The notes under the pieces were generated by a model that was not told the origin of the DNA, searched no databases, and worked only from the letters and a program-made list of their open reading frames with translations. From Halobaculum sp. MBLA0143 (lineage in GTDB: Archaea; Halobacteriota; Halobacteria; Halobacteriales; Haloferacaceae): a stretch of 64,000 nt of DNA. The position numbers and the translations under genes were made by a program. The stretch is from contig NZ_JBGKAC010000001.1 in the NCBI RefSeq assembly GCF_041361465.1, forward strand, positions 1,364,001 through 1,428,000, read 5' to 3'. Positions within the stretch are counted from its first letter, which is position 1. Each line of letters begins with the position of its first letter. Below, piece after piece: positions 17,192 through 26,971 of this stretch.

Positions 17192-19267
17192 ATGGGAGAT
17201 ACGGACACGGAGGCGGATCGGCGGTCGGTGCCGCCGGAGACGGAGCGGCGACCGGTGACGGAGACGCTCCACGGTACGGAGATCGTCGACCCCTACCGGT
17301 GGCTGGAGGGTGACGACGAGGCGGTCCAGGCGTGGACGGACCGCCAGAACGGGCACGCCGACGCGGTGTTGGACACCCCACAGCGGGCCGCACTCGACAA
17401 CCGGTACGAGGAGTTGGCCCAGGTGACGGAGTACGGCCGCGTCGACCCCGCCGGCGGGCGGTACTTCCAGACGGTGTGCCGCCCGGACGACGAACAGGAC
17501 GTGTTGACGGTCGCAGACTCGCTGTCGGCGTTCCGACGGGACGACCGCCGGGTGTTGTACGACCCGAACGGCGGCGACGGGACGACGGCGATCGGCTGGG
17601 CCGTCCCCGGCCCCGACGGGGAGTTGGTCGCCTGTGGCGTCGACGAGGGGGGCCGCGAGCAGTACGACGTGGTCGTGTTGGACGCGACGACCGGGGAGAC
17701 GGTCGAGACGCTGCCGGACGTGGGCCGGACGAACCGGGGGACGTTCGCGTGGGCCGGTGACGCCGTCGGCTTCTACTACTGTGCCACCGGCAGCGCCGAG
17801 GCGGGCAGCCAACTGGACAAGGAGGTGCGCTACCACGAACTCGGGGGCGACGCCGACGGCGACGTGGTCGTCGCAGACGAGTTCACCGACCACGAGTGGC
17901 CGAGCCTCCACACGGACGGCGACGCCCTGTTCGTCTCTGTCACCGAAGACTGGACCCGGACGGAGCTGTACGGCTACCGCGGGCCGCCGTCCGAGGCGAC
18001 ACTGGAGCCCATCCTGACGGGGTACGACGCGGTCTTCGAGGTCGAGACCGGCGGCGGGCGGTTGTTCGTGTCGACGGACCACGAGGCGCCGCGCTACCGG
18101 GTGGTGGCGACGGACGTGGACCGAGCGCTGTCGGACGACCCGCCGGCGCTGTCGGCGTTCGAGACGGTCGTGCCGGAGACGGAGGCGGTGATCCAGTCTG
18201 TGTCGGCGGCCGACGACCGACTGTACGTCCACCGTCACCGTGACGCCACCTCGGAGCTGACGGTCGAGCTGGACGGCGAACGCCGCACCGTCCCGCTGGG
18301 CGGACTCGTCACCGTCGACGCCGTCGAGGCGGACGAGGAGGGGGTGTTCTTCAGACGGCAGTCGTTCGGCGAGCCGCAGTCCGTCTGTCGGTGGACGACC
18401 GGCGGCGGCCGCGAGACGCTGACGACCCGAGACGTCGACGTGCCCTTCGAGGTAGAGACGAGCCAGGAGTGGTTCACCGCCCCCGACGGGACGGAGATCC
18501 CGGCGTTCGTTGTCCGGCGGGCCGGGGTGGAGCCGGACGGGACGAACCCGGCCGTGCTCACCGGCTACGGCGGGTTCCGGATCAGCCGGACGCCGTACTT
18601 CGACCGGTTCCGGCTGCCGTTCCTCCGCGCCGGCGGCGTGTTCGTCGTCGCCACGCTCCGCGGCGGCGGCGAGTACGGCGAGCCCTGGCACGACGCCGGC
18701 TCCGGCGACCAGAAACACCACACGTTCGAGGACGCCGAGGCGGTCGCAGACGGGCTCGTCGACCGCGGCTGGGCCCGACCGGACGGACTGGGCGTGATCG
18801 GCGGGTCGAACGGCGGGCTGCTCGTCGGTGCGCTCGTCACCCGCGACCCGGACCGCTTCCGGGCGGCCGTCTGTCTGGTGCCGTTGCTGGACATGTTACG
18901 CTTCCACGAGTTCCTGCTCGGGGAGTCGTGGACCGCCGAGTACGGCTCCCCCGAGAACCCGGACGCCTTCGAGACGCTGCGGTCGTACTCCCCGTACCAC
19001 AACGTCGGGGAGGCGGCGTACCCGGCGACGCTGTTCGAGACGGCGCTGGGCGACACACGGGTCCACCCGGCCCACGCCCGCAAGACCGCCGCGCGGCTCC
19101 AGGCCAACAACACCGGCCCCCACCCGGTCGCGCTCCGGGTGGCCGAAGACACCGGCCACGGCGTCGGCAAACCCACCTCGATGGTCGTCCGCGAGCAGAG
19201 CGAACGCTGGGGGTTCCTCGCCGACCAGCTCGGGATCGACACGACGGCGCTGACGACGGACGGCTGA
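17192..19267 (+). CDS. Prolyl oligopeptidase-family serine peptidase (S9A)
   Basis: A 691-residue, two-domain enzyme: N-terminal seven-bladed propeller (VTETLHGTEIVDPYRWLEGD at the start is diagnostic) and C-terminal alpha/beta hydrolase. The catalytic triad is visible as Ser539 in GGSNGG, Asp621 in LGDTRVHPAH and His656 in EDTGHGVGKP. It cleaves after proline in short peptides, probably in the cytoplasm because there is no signal peptide. The ATG at 17192 gives family length. It is encoded divergently from SAMP1 with an 86-base gap. Confidence 0.92.
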   Translation: MGDTDTEADRRSVPPETERRPVTETLHGTEIVDPYRWLEGDDEAVQAWTDRQNGHADAVLDTPQRAALDNRYEELAQVTEYGRVDPAGGRYFQTVCRPDDEQDVLTVADSLSAFRRDDRRVLYDPNGGDGTTAIGWAVPGPDGELVACGVDEGGREQYDVVVLDATTGETVETLPDVGRTNRGTFAWAGDAVGFYYCATGSAEAGSQLDKEVRYHELGGDADGDVVVADEFTDHEWPSLHTDGDALFVSVTEDWTRTELYGYRGPPSEATLEPILTGYDAVFEVETGGGRLFVSTDHEAPRYRVVATDVDRALSDDPPALSAFETVVPETEAVIQSVSAADDRLYVHRHRDATSELTVELDGERRTVPLGGLVTVDAVEADEEGVFFRRQSFGEPQSVCRWTTGGGRETLTTRDVDVPFEVETSQEWFTAPDGTEIPAFVVRRAGVEPDGTNPAVLTGYGGFRISRTPYFDRFRLPFLRAGGVFVVATLRGGGEYGEPWHDAGSGDQKHHTFEDAEAVADGLVDRGWARPDGLGVIGGSNGGLLVGALVTRDPDRFRAAVCLVPLLDMLRFHEFLLGESWTAEYGSPENPDAFETLRSYSPYHNVGEAAYPATLFETALGDTRVHPAHARKTAARLQANNTGPHPVALRVAEDTGHGVGKPTSMVVREQSERWGFLADQLGIDTTALTTDG

Positions 19268-19512
19268 CAGGAGGCCGTCACCGTGTGAGTATTTCACATG
19301 CCCGCACGACGGCGGGCGAACCACTCGGTAGTACTGTAGAGTAATTACGTCGCTCCGGGTCTCTTCGTATCGAGTGTCGGACAAGAGGTGAACTGATTTT
19401 CACCGAAGTTTTATCTATGCAGGTCACCGTTTGTCGAATGCGGTGGGAGCAGCGGACACCGTGTGCCTCTGACAAGACCCCCCCCGTCCGCCGGGCTCCC
19501 CGCCGGATTCTT
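19268..19512. other. Intergenic region with isolated A/T-rich tract
   Basis: These 245 bases lie between convergent genes. It contains TGATTTTCACC and GAAGTTTTATCTATG near 19393-19419, which look promoter-like, but no convincing ORF follows. I see no RNA gene or repeat. Confidence 0.4.
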
Positions 19513-19809
19513 TCAGCGCAGTCGTCGCAGCTGGAGTCCGACACCAGCGACTGCCGCCAGCAACAACGCGAGGTTGAACCCGCCGCGGACGACCGGCCGG
19601 AACTCGTCGCTCACGAACCGCCGGATCAGCGTGTCGACGGCCGTGTACGTCTGAACCGCCGTCACGAGCGCGACCAACGCCAGGCCGAACAGGAGGAGGT
19701 AGTCGACCAGTCGCCGGAGGCGCTCGTACGTCGAGGAGGCGTCGACGGGGTTCGTGGACTCTTCGCCGCTCGTCTCGACGCGTGTGTCGTCTGGCTCTGT
19801 CTCTGTCAT
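19513..19809 (-). CDS. Small two-helix membrane protein
   Basis: A 98-residue protein with an acidic N-terminal ~30 residues and two transmembrane helices (LVDYLLLFGLALVALVTAVQ and the GGFNLALLLAAVAGVGL region), ending LRRLR. ATG at 19809 overlaps the stop of the upstream PGF-CTERM protein gene, so they are almost certainly one operon. It may anchor or process that protein. I know no named family. Confidence 0.65.
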   Translation of the reverse strand: MTETEPDDTRVETSGEESTNPVDASSTYERLRRLVDYLLLFGLALVALVTAVQTYTAVDTLIRRFVSDEFRPVVRGGFNLALLLAAVAGVGLQLRRLR

Positions 19810-20804
19810 CGTCGTCTCACCACGACTGTCGCGGCCGCGAGCAACGCGGCCAGTGCGACGACCGGGCCGAAGCCGGGGGCCGACGACGACGTCTGCGCCG
19901 GCCCGCGGGTCGCCTCCGGCTCCGGTCTGGCCGTCTGTTCGAAGTCCGCTACGTCGAACTCCACGTCTCGAACGGTCTCCTCGGCGGAGATGCGTTCCTG
20001 CGGGTCCAGGTTGGCGACCGACCGAGCGGTGTCGATCACCACGTCGTCGCGGTACAACACCACGTCGACGTAGTAGTTGTAGCCGGTCGGAACGGTCACC
20101 TCGGCGGCTGCCTCGCCGGTGCGGCCGGGCCGAATCTGCCCGACCGACTCCGCCGCGCGGGCGGTCTGGACGTTCGACTCCGCCTGCCGGAGTCGGAACG
20201 CCACCCGGAGGTCGCCGCTGGGTTCGTCGCCGCCGTTGGCCAGGCTGGCCGTCAGCCGCAGCCGGGTGCGGTTGCCGTCGGCCGACGTCACGGCCACGGA
20301 GACGGGCGGCAGCGCGGTCCGGTCTGTGAACGACACCGGCGACGCCGCGTACGGCGGCGTCAGCGCCGCCACGCCGGACACCCGCCGGGAGCGCCGATCC
20401 ACCGCCCGGCCGTCGTGGAACAGCGTCGTCTCCAGGACGTACCCGCCCTCGCGTGGCACCCGGAGTGTCCCGTTGAGTTGGACGCTCCGGTCGCCGGTGA
20501 GCTCTCCGGCCTCGCGGCGTCGTTCCGTGATCAGGAGTCCGGACTCGGCGTCGTACGCCCGGAACCGGACCGTCACGTTCGGCGTCGGCTGCCCCCGGTG
20601 GTCGATCCGTGTGAGTAGCCGTAGCTCCGCCGTTCCCCCGCTGATCTCCCCGGGGGTGACGGACACCTCGGACACGTCCACCGGCCCGGGTCTGGTGACC
20701 CCCTCGTCGGGGTCGGCGAGAGCGCCGGGGACCGCGAACACTGCGACCGCCGTCACGAGGAGGAGGGCGACGGCCGCCGTCGTCAGACTTCGTTCGAATC
20801 GCAC
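19806..20804 (-). CDS. Secreted surface protein with PGF-CTERM sorting signal (DUF7490-like)
   Basis: A 332-residue protein with an N-terminal signal helix (TTAAVALLLVTAVAVFAVPG), two beta-rich extracellular domains containing Asn-glycosylation sequons, a Thr/Pro/Glu linker, and the C-terminal tripartite signal SAPGFGPVVALA plus hydrophobic helix and VVRRR. That is a PGF-CTERM tail recognised by archaeosortase ArtA, which attaches the protein to a membrane lipid. The GTG at 20804 places the signal peptide at the N-terminus. The beta domains resemble haloarchaeal DUF7490-type proteins, which I state from memory. Confidence 0.75.
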   Translation of the reverse strand: MRFERSLTTAAVALLLVTAVAVFAVPGALADPDEGVTRPGPVDVSEVSVTPGEISGGTAELRLLTRIDHRGQPTPNVTVRFRAYDAESGLLITERRREAGELTGDRSVQLNGTLRVPREGGYVLETTLFHDGRAVDRRSRRVSGVAALTPPYAASPVSFTDRTALPPVSVAVTSADGNRTRLRLTASLANGGDEPSGDLRVAFRLRQAESNVQTARAAESVGQIRPGRTGEAAAEVTVPTGYNYYVDVVLYRDDVVIDTARSVANLDPQERISAEETVRDVEFDVADFEQTARPEPEATRGPAQTSSSAPGFGPVVALAALLAAATVVVRRR

Positions 20805-20899
20805 GCCGTCGACTTCCCCGGAGGCTGGCAAAGGCTTTGTGTCCCGGTGTCGACCGTGGGGAACACAACCGACTTGACGCACCGCCCCCTGGAGCGTCC

Positions 20900-23641
20900 A
20901 TGTCCGGACGGGAGCTCCTGTGTGCGCACGCCGACGACTACGACTTCGACCCCGAGGCCGTTCGGCTGGAGGACACGGACGTGCTCGAACGGCTGGCCCC
21001 GTCCGTCCGAGAGTGGTGGGTCGATCAGTTCGGCGAGTTCGTCCCGGAGAACGGCGGCTTCTTCACCCCACCACAGCGGGAGGCGATTCCGCTGATCGAC
21101 GAGGGGACGAACACGCTCGTCTGCTCGCCCACCGGTAGCGGCAAGACGCTGTCTGCGTTCACGGCCGTCATCGACGACCTCTACCGCCGAGAACGCGAGC
21201 AGCCGGACGGGCTCGACAACTCCGTCTACTGTCTGTACGTCTCGCCGCTGAAGTCGCTGGCCAACGACATCCACCGCAACCTGGAACGGCCCCTGTCGGG
21301 GATCGCCGAGCGAATGGCCGACCGCGGCCACGAGACGGAGATCAGACACGCGATCAGACACGGGGACACGAGCGACAGCGAACGCCAGCGGATGTTGGAG
21401 ACCACGCCACACGTCCTCAACACGACGCCGGAGACGCTGGCGATCCTGCTCAACTCCCCGAAGTTCAAAGAGAAGCTTCGAACCGTGGAGTACGTCATCG
21501 TCGACGAGATCCACTCGCTGGCAGAGAACAAACGCGGCACCCACCTCTCCGTCTCCCTGGAACGGCTGGAGAACATGACGGAGGGCTCGCCGACCCGGAT
21601 CGGTTGTTCGGCGACGGTGGAGCCGTTGCCGACGGTGGCGAAGTTCCTCGTCGGCCGGGAGTCCGGCGACCCGCCCGGCGGCGACCCCGGCTTCCGAGAC
21701 TACGAGATCGTCGACACCAGGTTCCTCCGGGACTACGACCTCCAGCTGGAGTGTCCGACGGACGACCTGATCGACACCCCGCGAGACCGCGTGAACGAGG
21801 CGTTCTACGACCGACTCCACGAACTCGTCCGGAGCCACGACAACACGCTCGTGTTCACGAACACCCGATCGGGAGCCGAGCGGGTGTTGGAGAACCTCCG
21901 TACGGGGTTCGACGCCTACGACGAGTCCAACTCCGGGTGTCACCACGGCTCGATGTCGAAGGAGCAACGCGAAGGGGTGGAGTCGGACCTGAAGTCCGGC
22001 GACGTGGACGTGGTCACCTCCTCCACGTCGCTGGAGCTGGGGATCGACATGCCCCACCTGGATCTGGTGGTCCAGGTGGGCTCGCCGAAGTCCGTCGCCG
22101 CGTTGCTCCAACGGGTCGGTCGAGCCGGCCACCAGGTCGGCGAGACGGTCGCCGGGCGGGTGATCGCGTTGGACCGCGACGAACTCGTGGAGTGTGCGGT
22201 GATGCTCCAGAAGGCGACGGAGGGGTTCGTCGACCGGGTGTTCGTCCCGGAGGCACCCCAAGACGTGGCCGCACAGCAGGTGTACGGGATGGCGATCAAC
22301 GAGGTCCGACCGGAGGCGGAGGCGCTGGCGACGCTCCGGCGGGCGTACCCGTACCGAGAGTACACCGACGACGACTGGGAGCAGCTGTGTCGCTACCTCA
22401 CCGCCGACTACGACGGGCTAGAGGAGAAGAACGTGTACGCAAAGATCTGGCGGGACACGAACGACCCCCCCGACGGCGAACACCACTACGAGGAGTACGA
22501 CGTCGGCCAGCGGCTGATCGGCAAGCGTGGCCGGATGGCGCGCGTGATCTACATGACCAACATCGGGACGATCCCGGACTCGTTCACCTGTGACGTGTAC
22601 ACCCGCGGGAACGACGAGTGGCTCGGCCAACTGGACGAGGAGTACCTCGACACCCTGGAGAAGGGTGACGTGTTCGTCCTCGGCGGGGGCAACTACGAGT
22701 TCCAGTACCGCCGGGGGTCGAAGGTGTACGTCGACCCGACGGGCGCCCGACCGACGGTGCCGTCGTGGTTCTCCGAACGGCTCCCCTTGAGCTACGATCT
22801 CGGCCGAGAGATCCTCTCGTTCCAGTCCACGGTCGAGGAGAAGCTGCGCGAGGGCGGACGGTCGGCGCTGCGGTCGTGGCTGCGGTCGCTGCCGGCCGAC
22901 GAGAACACCGTCCGGTCGCTGGCGCGGACGTTCGACCAACAACGCCGCTACGCCGGGTTGTCGTCCATCTCTACCGCCGAACGGCTCGTCGTCGAAGAGG
23001 AACTGGACCGCGACGAGTACCGCCGTCGCTACTACGTCCACTCCAACTACGGCCGGCGGTTCAACGACGGTCTCTCCCGGCTCGTCGCCTACCGGTGTGC
23101 GAGACGGACGAACACGAACGTCCAGTTGGCGGTCGCCGACAACGGCTTCACCGTGTCGATGCCGCTCAATCGGAAGGTGGACGTGTCGGACGTGATCGAG
23201 AGCATCGCGCCCGAGGAGGCGCTCCCGGATCTGCGGGCGGCACTCGACGGGACGGACCTCCTGAAGCGGTACTTCCGGATCGACGCCACTCGGTCGCTGA
23301 TGATCCTCAAGCGCTACAAGGGGTACGAGAAGTCCGCGGCCGAACAACAGGTGTCCTCGGAGATGCTGTTGTCGTTCGCCCAGGAGCTAGACGACTTCGC
23401 CGTGATCGAGGAGACGTACCGGGAGATCGTCGAGGACGTGCTCGACCTCCGCGGGATCAGAGAGGTGTTGGGGGCGATCCAGGACGGGGACGTGGCCGTC
23501 GAGGGGTTCGAGGTGGACTCCCCGTCGCCGCGGGCGTTCGGGCTGGCGACGCTGGCGGCCTCCGACGTGGTGTTGGCGGGCGACGAGTCGGCCGCGCTCC
23601 AGGAGTTCCACGCCCGCGTGGTCGAGCAGATCGAAGGGTAG
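20900..23641 (+). CDS. lhr: Lhr-type superfamily 2 DEAD/DEAH helicase
   Basis: The 913-residue helicase has Walker A CSPTGSGKTLSA, a DEIHSL Walker B, SPLKSLANDI, CSATVEP (motif III) and QRVGRAGHQ (motif VI). The winged-helix and Lhr-specific C-terminal region follows (about 600-900). Archaeal Lhr-core proteins unwind branched DNA and forked substrates and are implicated in repair. ATG at 20900 is chosen because upstream codons lack family features and lie between divergent genes. It forms a divergent pair with the PGF-CTERM operon. Confidence 0.9.
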   Translation: MSGRELLCAHADDYDFDPEAVRLEDTDVLERLAPSVREWWVDQFGEFVPENGGFFTPPQREAIPLIDEGTNTLVCSPTGSGKTLSAFTAVIDDLYRREREQPDGLDNSVYCLYVSPLKSLANDIHRNLERPLSGIAERMADRGHETEIRHAIRHGDTSDSERQRMLETTPHVLNTTPETLAILLNSPKFKEKLRTVEYVIVDEIHSLAENKRGTHLSVSLERLENMTEGSPTRIGCSATVEPLPTVAKFLVGRESGDPPGGDPGFRDYEIVDTRFLRDYDLQLECPTDDLIDTPRDRVNEAFYDRLHELVRSHDNTLVFTNTRSGAERVLENLRTGFDAYDESNSGCHHGSMSKEQREGVESDLKSGDVDVVTSSTSLELGIDMPHLDLVVQVGSPKSVAALLQRVGRAGHQVGETVAGRVIALDRDELVECAVMLQKATEGFVDRVFVPEAPQDVAAQQVYGMAINEVRPEAEALATLRRAYPYREYTDDDWEQLCRYLTADYDGLEEKNVYAKIWRDTNDPPDGEHHYEEYDVGQRLIGKRGRMARVIYMTNIGTIPDSFTCDVYTRGNDEWLGQLDEEYLDTLEKGDVFVLGGGNYEFQYRRGSKVYVDPTGARPTVPSWFSERLPLSYDLGREILSFQSTVEEKLREGGRSALRSWLRSLPADENTVRSLARTFDQQRRYAGLSSISTAERLVVEEELDRDEYRRRYYVHSNYGRRFNDGLSRLVAYRCARRTNTNVQLAVADNGFTVSMPLNRKVDVSDVIESIAPEEALPDLRAALDGTDLLKRYFRIDATRSLMILKRYKGYEKSAAEQQVSSEMLLSFAQELDDFAVIEETYREIVEDVLDLRGIREVLGAIQDGDVAVEGFEVDSPSPRAFGLATLAASDVVLAGDESAALQEFHARVVEQIEG

Positions 23642-23689
23642 ACCGGCGGTGGCCGCGGCACTTAACCCGGGCGCCGTCCACCTGTTCGC

Positions 23690-25132
23690 GTGCGACTCGT
23701 CCAGGTGATGGTGCCGACGGGCCGGCGCGAGGCGGTCGTCGAGGCGTTGGAGGCGGAAGGCGTCGACTACGTGCTCACCGAGGAGGCGAGCGGCCGGGAG
23801 TACACCGCCGTCGTCTCGTTCCCGTTGCCGACGGCGGCCGTCGAACCCGTGTTGGAACGGCTGCGCGAGGCCGGACTCGAGCGCGACGCCGCCACGGTCG
23901 TCGTCGACGCCGAGACCGTCGTCTCCGACCGGTTCGACCGGCTCGCCGCCGAGTACGAGACGGACGAGGAGACGGACGACGACCGAATCGCCCGAGAGGA
24001 GTTGGCGACCCGGGCCGAGGGGATGGCGCCGAAGACCCGGACGTTCGCCGTGCTCGCGGTCGTCAGTGCGGTCGTCGCCACCGCCGGACTCCTGCTCGAC
24101 TCGCCGGCGGTCGTCGTCGGCTCGATGGTGATCGCGCCGTTGCTCGGCCCGGCGATGGCCGCGGCCGTCGGGACGGTCGTCGACGACGAGGCGTTGTTTC
24201 GGCGCGGGGTGACCCTCCAGGTCGGCGGCGGGCTCCTGGCTGTGGTCGCGGCGACGTTGTTCGCCGTCGGCCTGCGGGTCACGGGCGTTGTGCCGACGAC
24301 TGCCGCCGAGGTGTTCGCCACGTCGGAGGTGGCCGAACGGCTCCGGCCGGACCTGCTCGCGCTCCCGGTGGCGCTCGGCGCCGGCGTCGCCGGCGCGTTG
24401 TCGCTGTCGGCCGGCGTCTCCGCGGCGCTCGTGGGCGTGATGATCGCCGCCGCGCTCGTCCCCCCGACGGCCGTCGTCGGGATTGGCATCGCCTGGGGTC
24501 GCCCGGCGGCCGTCGCCGGTGCCGGTCTCTTGGTCGTCGTCAACTACCTCTCGATCAACGCGACCGCGCTCGGCACGCTCTGGTACCGTGGGTACCGTCC
24601 GGACGACACGTTCGGCTACGAGACCGCGACCGGCACCGGCCGTCGGCTGGCCGTCCTGTCGGTCGCGCTGGCGGCCACGACGGCGTTGCTCGTCGGCGCC
24701 ACCGTCGCCGGGGGCGGGACGGCCGCCGTCGACACCGCCGCCCGGGAGGAGACTCGCGCGCTGCTGTCGGATCGCCCCGGCCGACTCCACGCCGTCGACA
24801 CCCGGACGACCGGCGTGCTCGTGCGTCACCCTGCGACGGTGACGGTCACCGTCGCCGTCCCGCCCGAGGCCCCGCTCCCTCGGGTGGCCGCCCCGCTCGC
24901 CGATCGGCTGGCCCGGGCCACCGAGCGAGCGTTCGCCGACGTGCCCGCCGTCTCTCCGCCGGCGCCGACCGTTCGAGTGGAGTACGTCCGGACGGACCGA
25001 GCACGCCGGTCGTCGGCGATCACGACTCCGAGCCCACCGTCCCGGACGCGAGCAGGAACTGTTGGCCCGACTCGTCCGTCCACACCACCTCGACCCGTTC
25101 ACCCGCTTGGATCACGTCGTACGACTGTGTAG
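23690..25132 (+). CDS. DUF389 (TIGR00341-type) membrane protein
   Basis: A 480-residue protein. An N-terminal cytoplasmic ACT-like domain (MRLVQVMVPTGRREAVVEAL) is followed by the DUF389 core of about seven membrane helices with VVVGSMVIAPLLGPAMA and ALVGVMIAAALVPPTAV. A C-terminal extracellular-like domain follows. The final ~50 residues (Ser/Thr/Pro/Arg-rich) are antisense to the downstream pilin gene and do not look like a natural domain, suggesting that the normal stop was lost. GTG at 23690. Function is unknown; the family is sometimes proposed to transport or sense ions. Confidence 0.8.
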   Translation: MRLVQVMVPTGRREAVVEALEAEGVDYVLTEEASGREYTAVVSFPLPTAAVEPVLERLREAGLERDAATVVVDAETVVSDRFDRLAAEYETDEETDDDRIAREELATRAEGMAPKTRTFAVLAVVSAVVATAGLLLDSPAVVVGSMVIAPLLGPAMAAAVGTVVDDEALFRRGVTLQVGGGLLAVVAATLFAVGLRVTGVVPTTAAEVFATSEVAERLRPDLLALPVALGAGVAGALSLSAGVSAALVGVMIAAALVPPTAVVGIGIAWGRPAAVAGAGLLVVVNYLSINATALGTLWYRGYRPDDTFGYETATGTGRRLAVLSVALAATTALLVGATVAGGGTAAVDTAAREETRALLSDRPGRLHAVDTRTTGVLVRHPATVTVTVAVPPEAPLPRVAAPLADRLARATERAFADVPAVSPPAPTVRVEYVRTDRARRSSAITTPSPPSRTRAGTVGPTRPSTPPRPVHPLGSRRTTV

Positions 25133-25616
25133 CGTTGCGTTCCTGGATGACGAGCCTGTCACCGTGGTCGATTCCGTCGCCCCACTGGACGACGACGTTC
25201 GAGGAGTTGCCGTCGGGATCACCCGGCGGCCCGGGCCCGGGCTTGTTCAGGTCGTTGAACGCGCCCGGGTCCACCTGAACGACCAACCCCTGGAGTCGGG
25301 CACCGACGTCGCCGTCGCCGCCGATGTCCTCGACGACGGAGCTGTTGAACACCTCGTCCGGGCCGATGGTGACGGTGATACGGCCACGACCGAACGTCTC
25401 GCCGGCCTGGTGTTCCAACACCACCGCGTCGTTCTTCGCCACGCCGTCGCCGATCCGCTCGGACGTGATCGAGATCGAGGTCGCCGGCGGCCGCTCCGAC
25501 GGCGAGTCGATCCCGAACACGAATCCGCCGATCACGGCCGCTAACACCACGACGACGGCAACCATCAGGATCGTTCCGACCACCGGCGACACGGCACGGT
25601 CGCTCCCTCGACACAT
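25020..25616 (-). CDS. Type IV pilin / archaellin-like N-terminal domain protein
   Basis: The 198-residue protein has a class III signal: short basic N-terminus (CRGSDRAVSPVVGTILM), then a 20-residue hydrophobic helix (MVAVVVVLAAVIGGFVFG). The rest is a beta-rich head with Gly/Pro-rich insert and Asn-glycosylation sequons. A PibD-type prepilin peptidase would cut just before or within the AVSPVVG region. ATG at 25616 is chosen because a TATA-like tract lies about 30 bases upstream. The C-terminal 38 codons overlap the DUF389 3' end in antisense. Confidence 0.8.
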   Translation of the reverse strand: MCRGSDRAVSPVVGTILMVAVVVVLAAVIGGFVFGIDSPSERPPATSISITSERIGDGVAKNDAVVLEHQAGETFGRGRITVTIGPDEVFNSSVVEDIGGDGDVGARLQGLVVQVDPGAFNDLNKPGPGPPGDPDGNSSNVVVQWGDGIDHGDRLVIQERNATQSYDVIQAGERVEVVWTDESGQQFLLASGTVGSES

Positions 25617-25639
25617 CTCGTCGGTACGTCTGCAGACAG

Positions 25640-25696
25640 TGGCAAAAAACCACCTCTTCCGTCGACACACGAGCGTTTGCGAACAGTTAATTCGAT
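25640..25696. promoter_or_regulatory. Divergent promoters of two pilin genes
   Basis: GGCAAAAAACC (about 25641-25651) serves the minus-strand pilin, 25-30 bases from its ATG at 25616. CAGTTAATTCG (about 25684-25694) serves the plus-strand pilin, about 25 bases from its GTG at 25716. Both have archaeal TATA spacing for leaderless mRNAs. Confidence 0.55.
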
Positions 25697-25715
25697 CTCG
25701 TCACGAGTACGCCAC

Positions 25716-26222
25716 GTGAGCGGGTCACTCGACCGCGGCGTCTCCCCGGTTGTCGCCACAGTCCTGATGGTCGCGGTCGTCGTCGTGCTCGCGGCGACGG
25801 TCGGCGTGCTCTTGATCGGCGTCGACAGTCCTTCGGAGCCCCCACGGGTCGTCGTCTCCGTCGACGAGCGACAGTTCACCGAGGGTGCCGAGCTCGACGA
25901 CGAGCCCGGCGCCTGTGACGCCAGCTACGAGGTCGGCTTCCTCGTCCAGATCGACCTGTTGGACGCCGCCGACCGGATCTACGTCGTCGTCCGGGCGGAG
26001 ACCGGGGAGACGCTGAAGACCGTCTGGGACGACCCCGAGGCCGCCGGCGTCGGCTCCGAACGGTTCCTCGCCAACGAACAGGAGGGCAACGCCGGCGTTG
26101 ACGTCGACATCGGCGAGGACGGCAGCGACGACTGGGCCGTCTGTCCCGACGAGTCCGGGACACTCGCCTTCTACGCGGAGTACGAGGGAGACAACTGGCT
26201 GTTGACGGAGTACGAGTACTGA
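25716..26222 (+). CDS. Type IV pilin N-terminal domain protein
   Basis: The 168-residue protein has the pilin-type N-terminus LDRGVSPVVATVLMVAV followed by a continuous hydrophobic helix, then an acidic beta head. It is divergent from, and in its N-terminus clearly related to, the pilin at 25020-25616, so the two are probably paralogues co-expressed as minor pilins. GTG at 25716 is supported by its TATA element; an upstream TTG would add 13 residues that begin before the promoter spacing allows. Confidence 0.75.
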   Translation: MSGSLDRGVSPVVATVLMVAVVVVLAATVGVLLIGVDSPSEPPRVVVSVDERQFTEGAELDDEPGACDASYEVGFLVQIDLLDAADRIYVVVRAETGETLKTVWDDPEAAGVGSERFLANEQEGNAGVDVDIGEDGSDDWAVCPDESGTLAFYAEYEGDNWLLTEYEY

Positions 26223-26267
26223 GGGGCGGGTCGCCGGGGGGCCGGAACCTCCGGACGCTCGTCGACC

Positions 26268-26695
26268 CTACGGGTTGTACGCTGTCGCCGAGGAGGCGAC
26301 CACCCGATAGTCGTCGAACTGCCCGCCGGTCGTGTAGACGACCCAGTGTTCCCGGTCGAGTCGGTTCGGGTACGCGACGATCTGACCGTCGGCGAACCCG
26401 GTCTCCGTGCGTCGTTCCACGAACCGCCGGGCAGCTTCGATCACCTCCTCCCGAGGGCTGTACAGTTCGAAGCTCGGACTGTCGCGGGGGAAATCCAGCG
26501 TCTACCGAGCCGCGTTCTGCCCCCGTTCGTTCGAGAGGCGATCGAGTGTCTCCCGCCGAACACCGGTGAGCACGCGCGCGTTCGGGAACTCTACTCTGTG
26601 ATCTCTCCGACGATGTCGTCCGCTCGCTCACGTCCCCTCCCGGTGACGTGCAGTCCGTTCCCCCCGTCGGACGGGCACAGGACGCTCGTGTCCAC
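26268..26695 (-). pseudogene. VapC-like PIN-domain toxin remnant
   Basis: Read backwards from GTG 26695 the fragments are MDTSVLCPSDGGNG...ADDIVGEITE (stop at 26591), then after a frameshift EFPNARVLTGVRRETLDRLS...NAAR (amber at 26502), then FELYSPREEVIEAARRF...FADGQIVAYPNRL...SSATAYNP (stop at 26268). In order and spacing they match haloarchaeal PIN proteins of about 140 residues (VDTSVL, RETL, FVDG-IVAY, ending TATNP). One frameshift, one nonsense codon and loss of later acidic active-site residues make it dead. No antitoxin remains alongside. Confidence 0.6.
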
Positions 26696-26971
26696 GAGAG
26701 CGTGTCTCCCGTCTGTTACCCTTCACCCCTCGTCGTCGTCCGTCGGGGACGTCGAGACAGTCACCGGCTCCTCCGGTTCGCGCCGCCAGTACGGCTTCAC
26801 CTGTCCCGGTGTTCGACCGGCGAGCCGTCCTCCGTGGAGGGGTACTGACGAGAGACAGATCTGTCGTCAGACGTGGAAACCGCCTCCGTGGGCGTGTCTC
26901 TGTATGCAGACACGAGCAGTTCGGCGTGAAGACACACACCAGCGAAGTGGAGACGGGTGCAGTCAGTAGAC

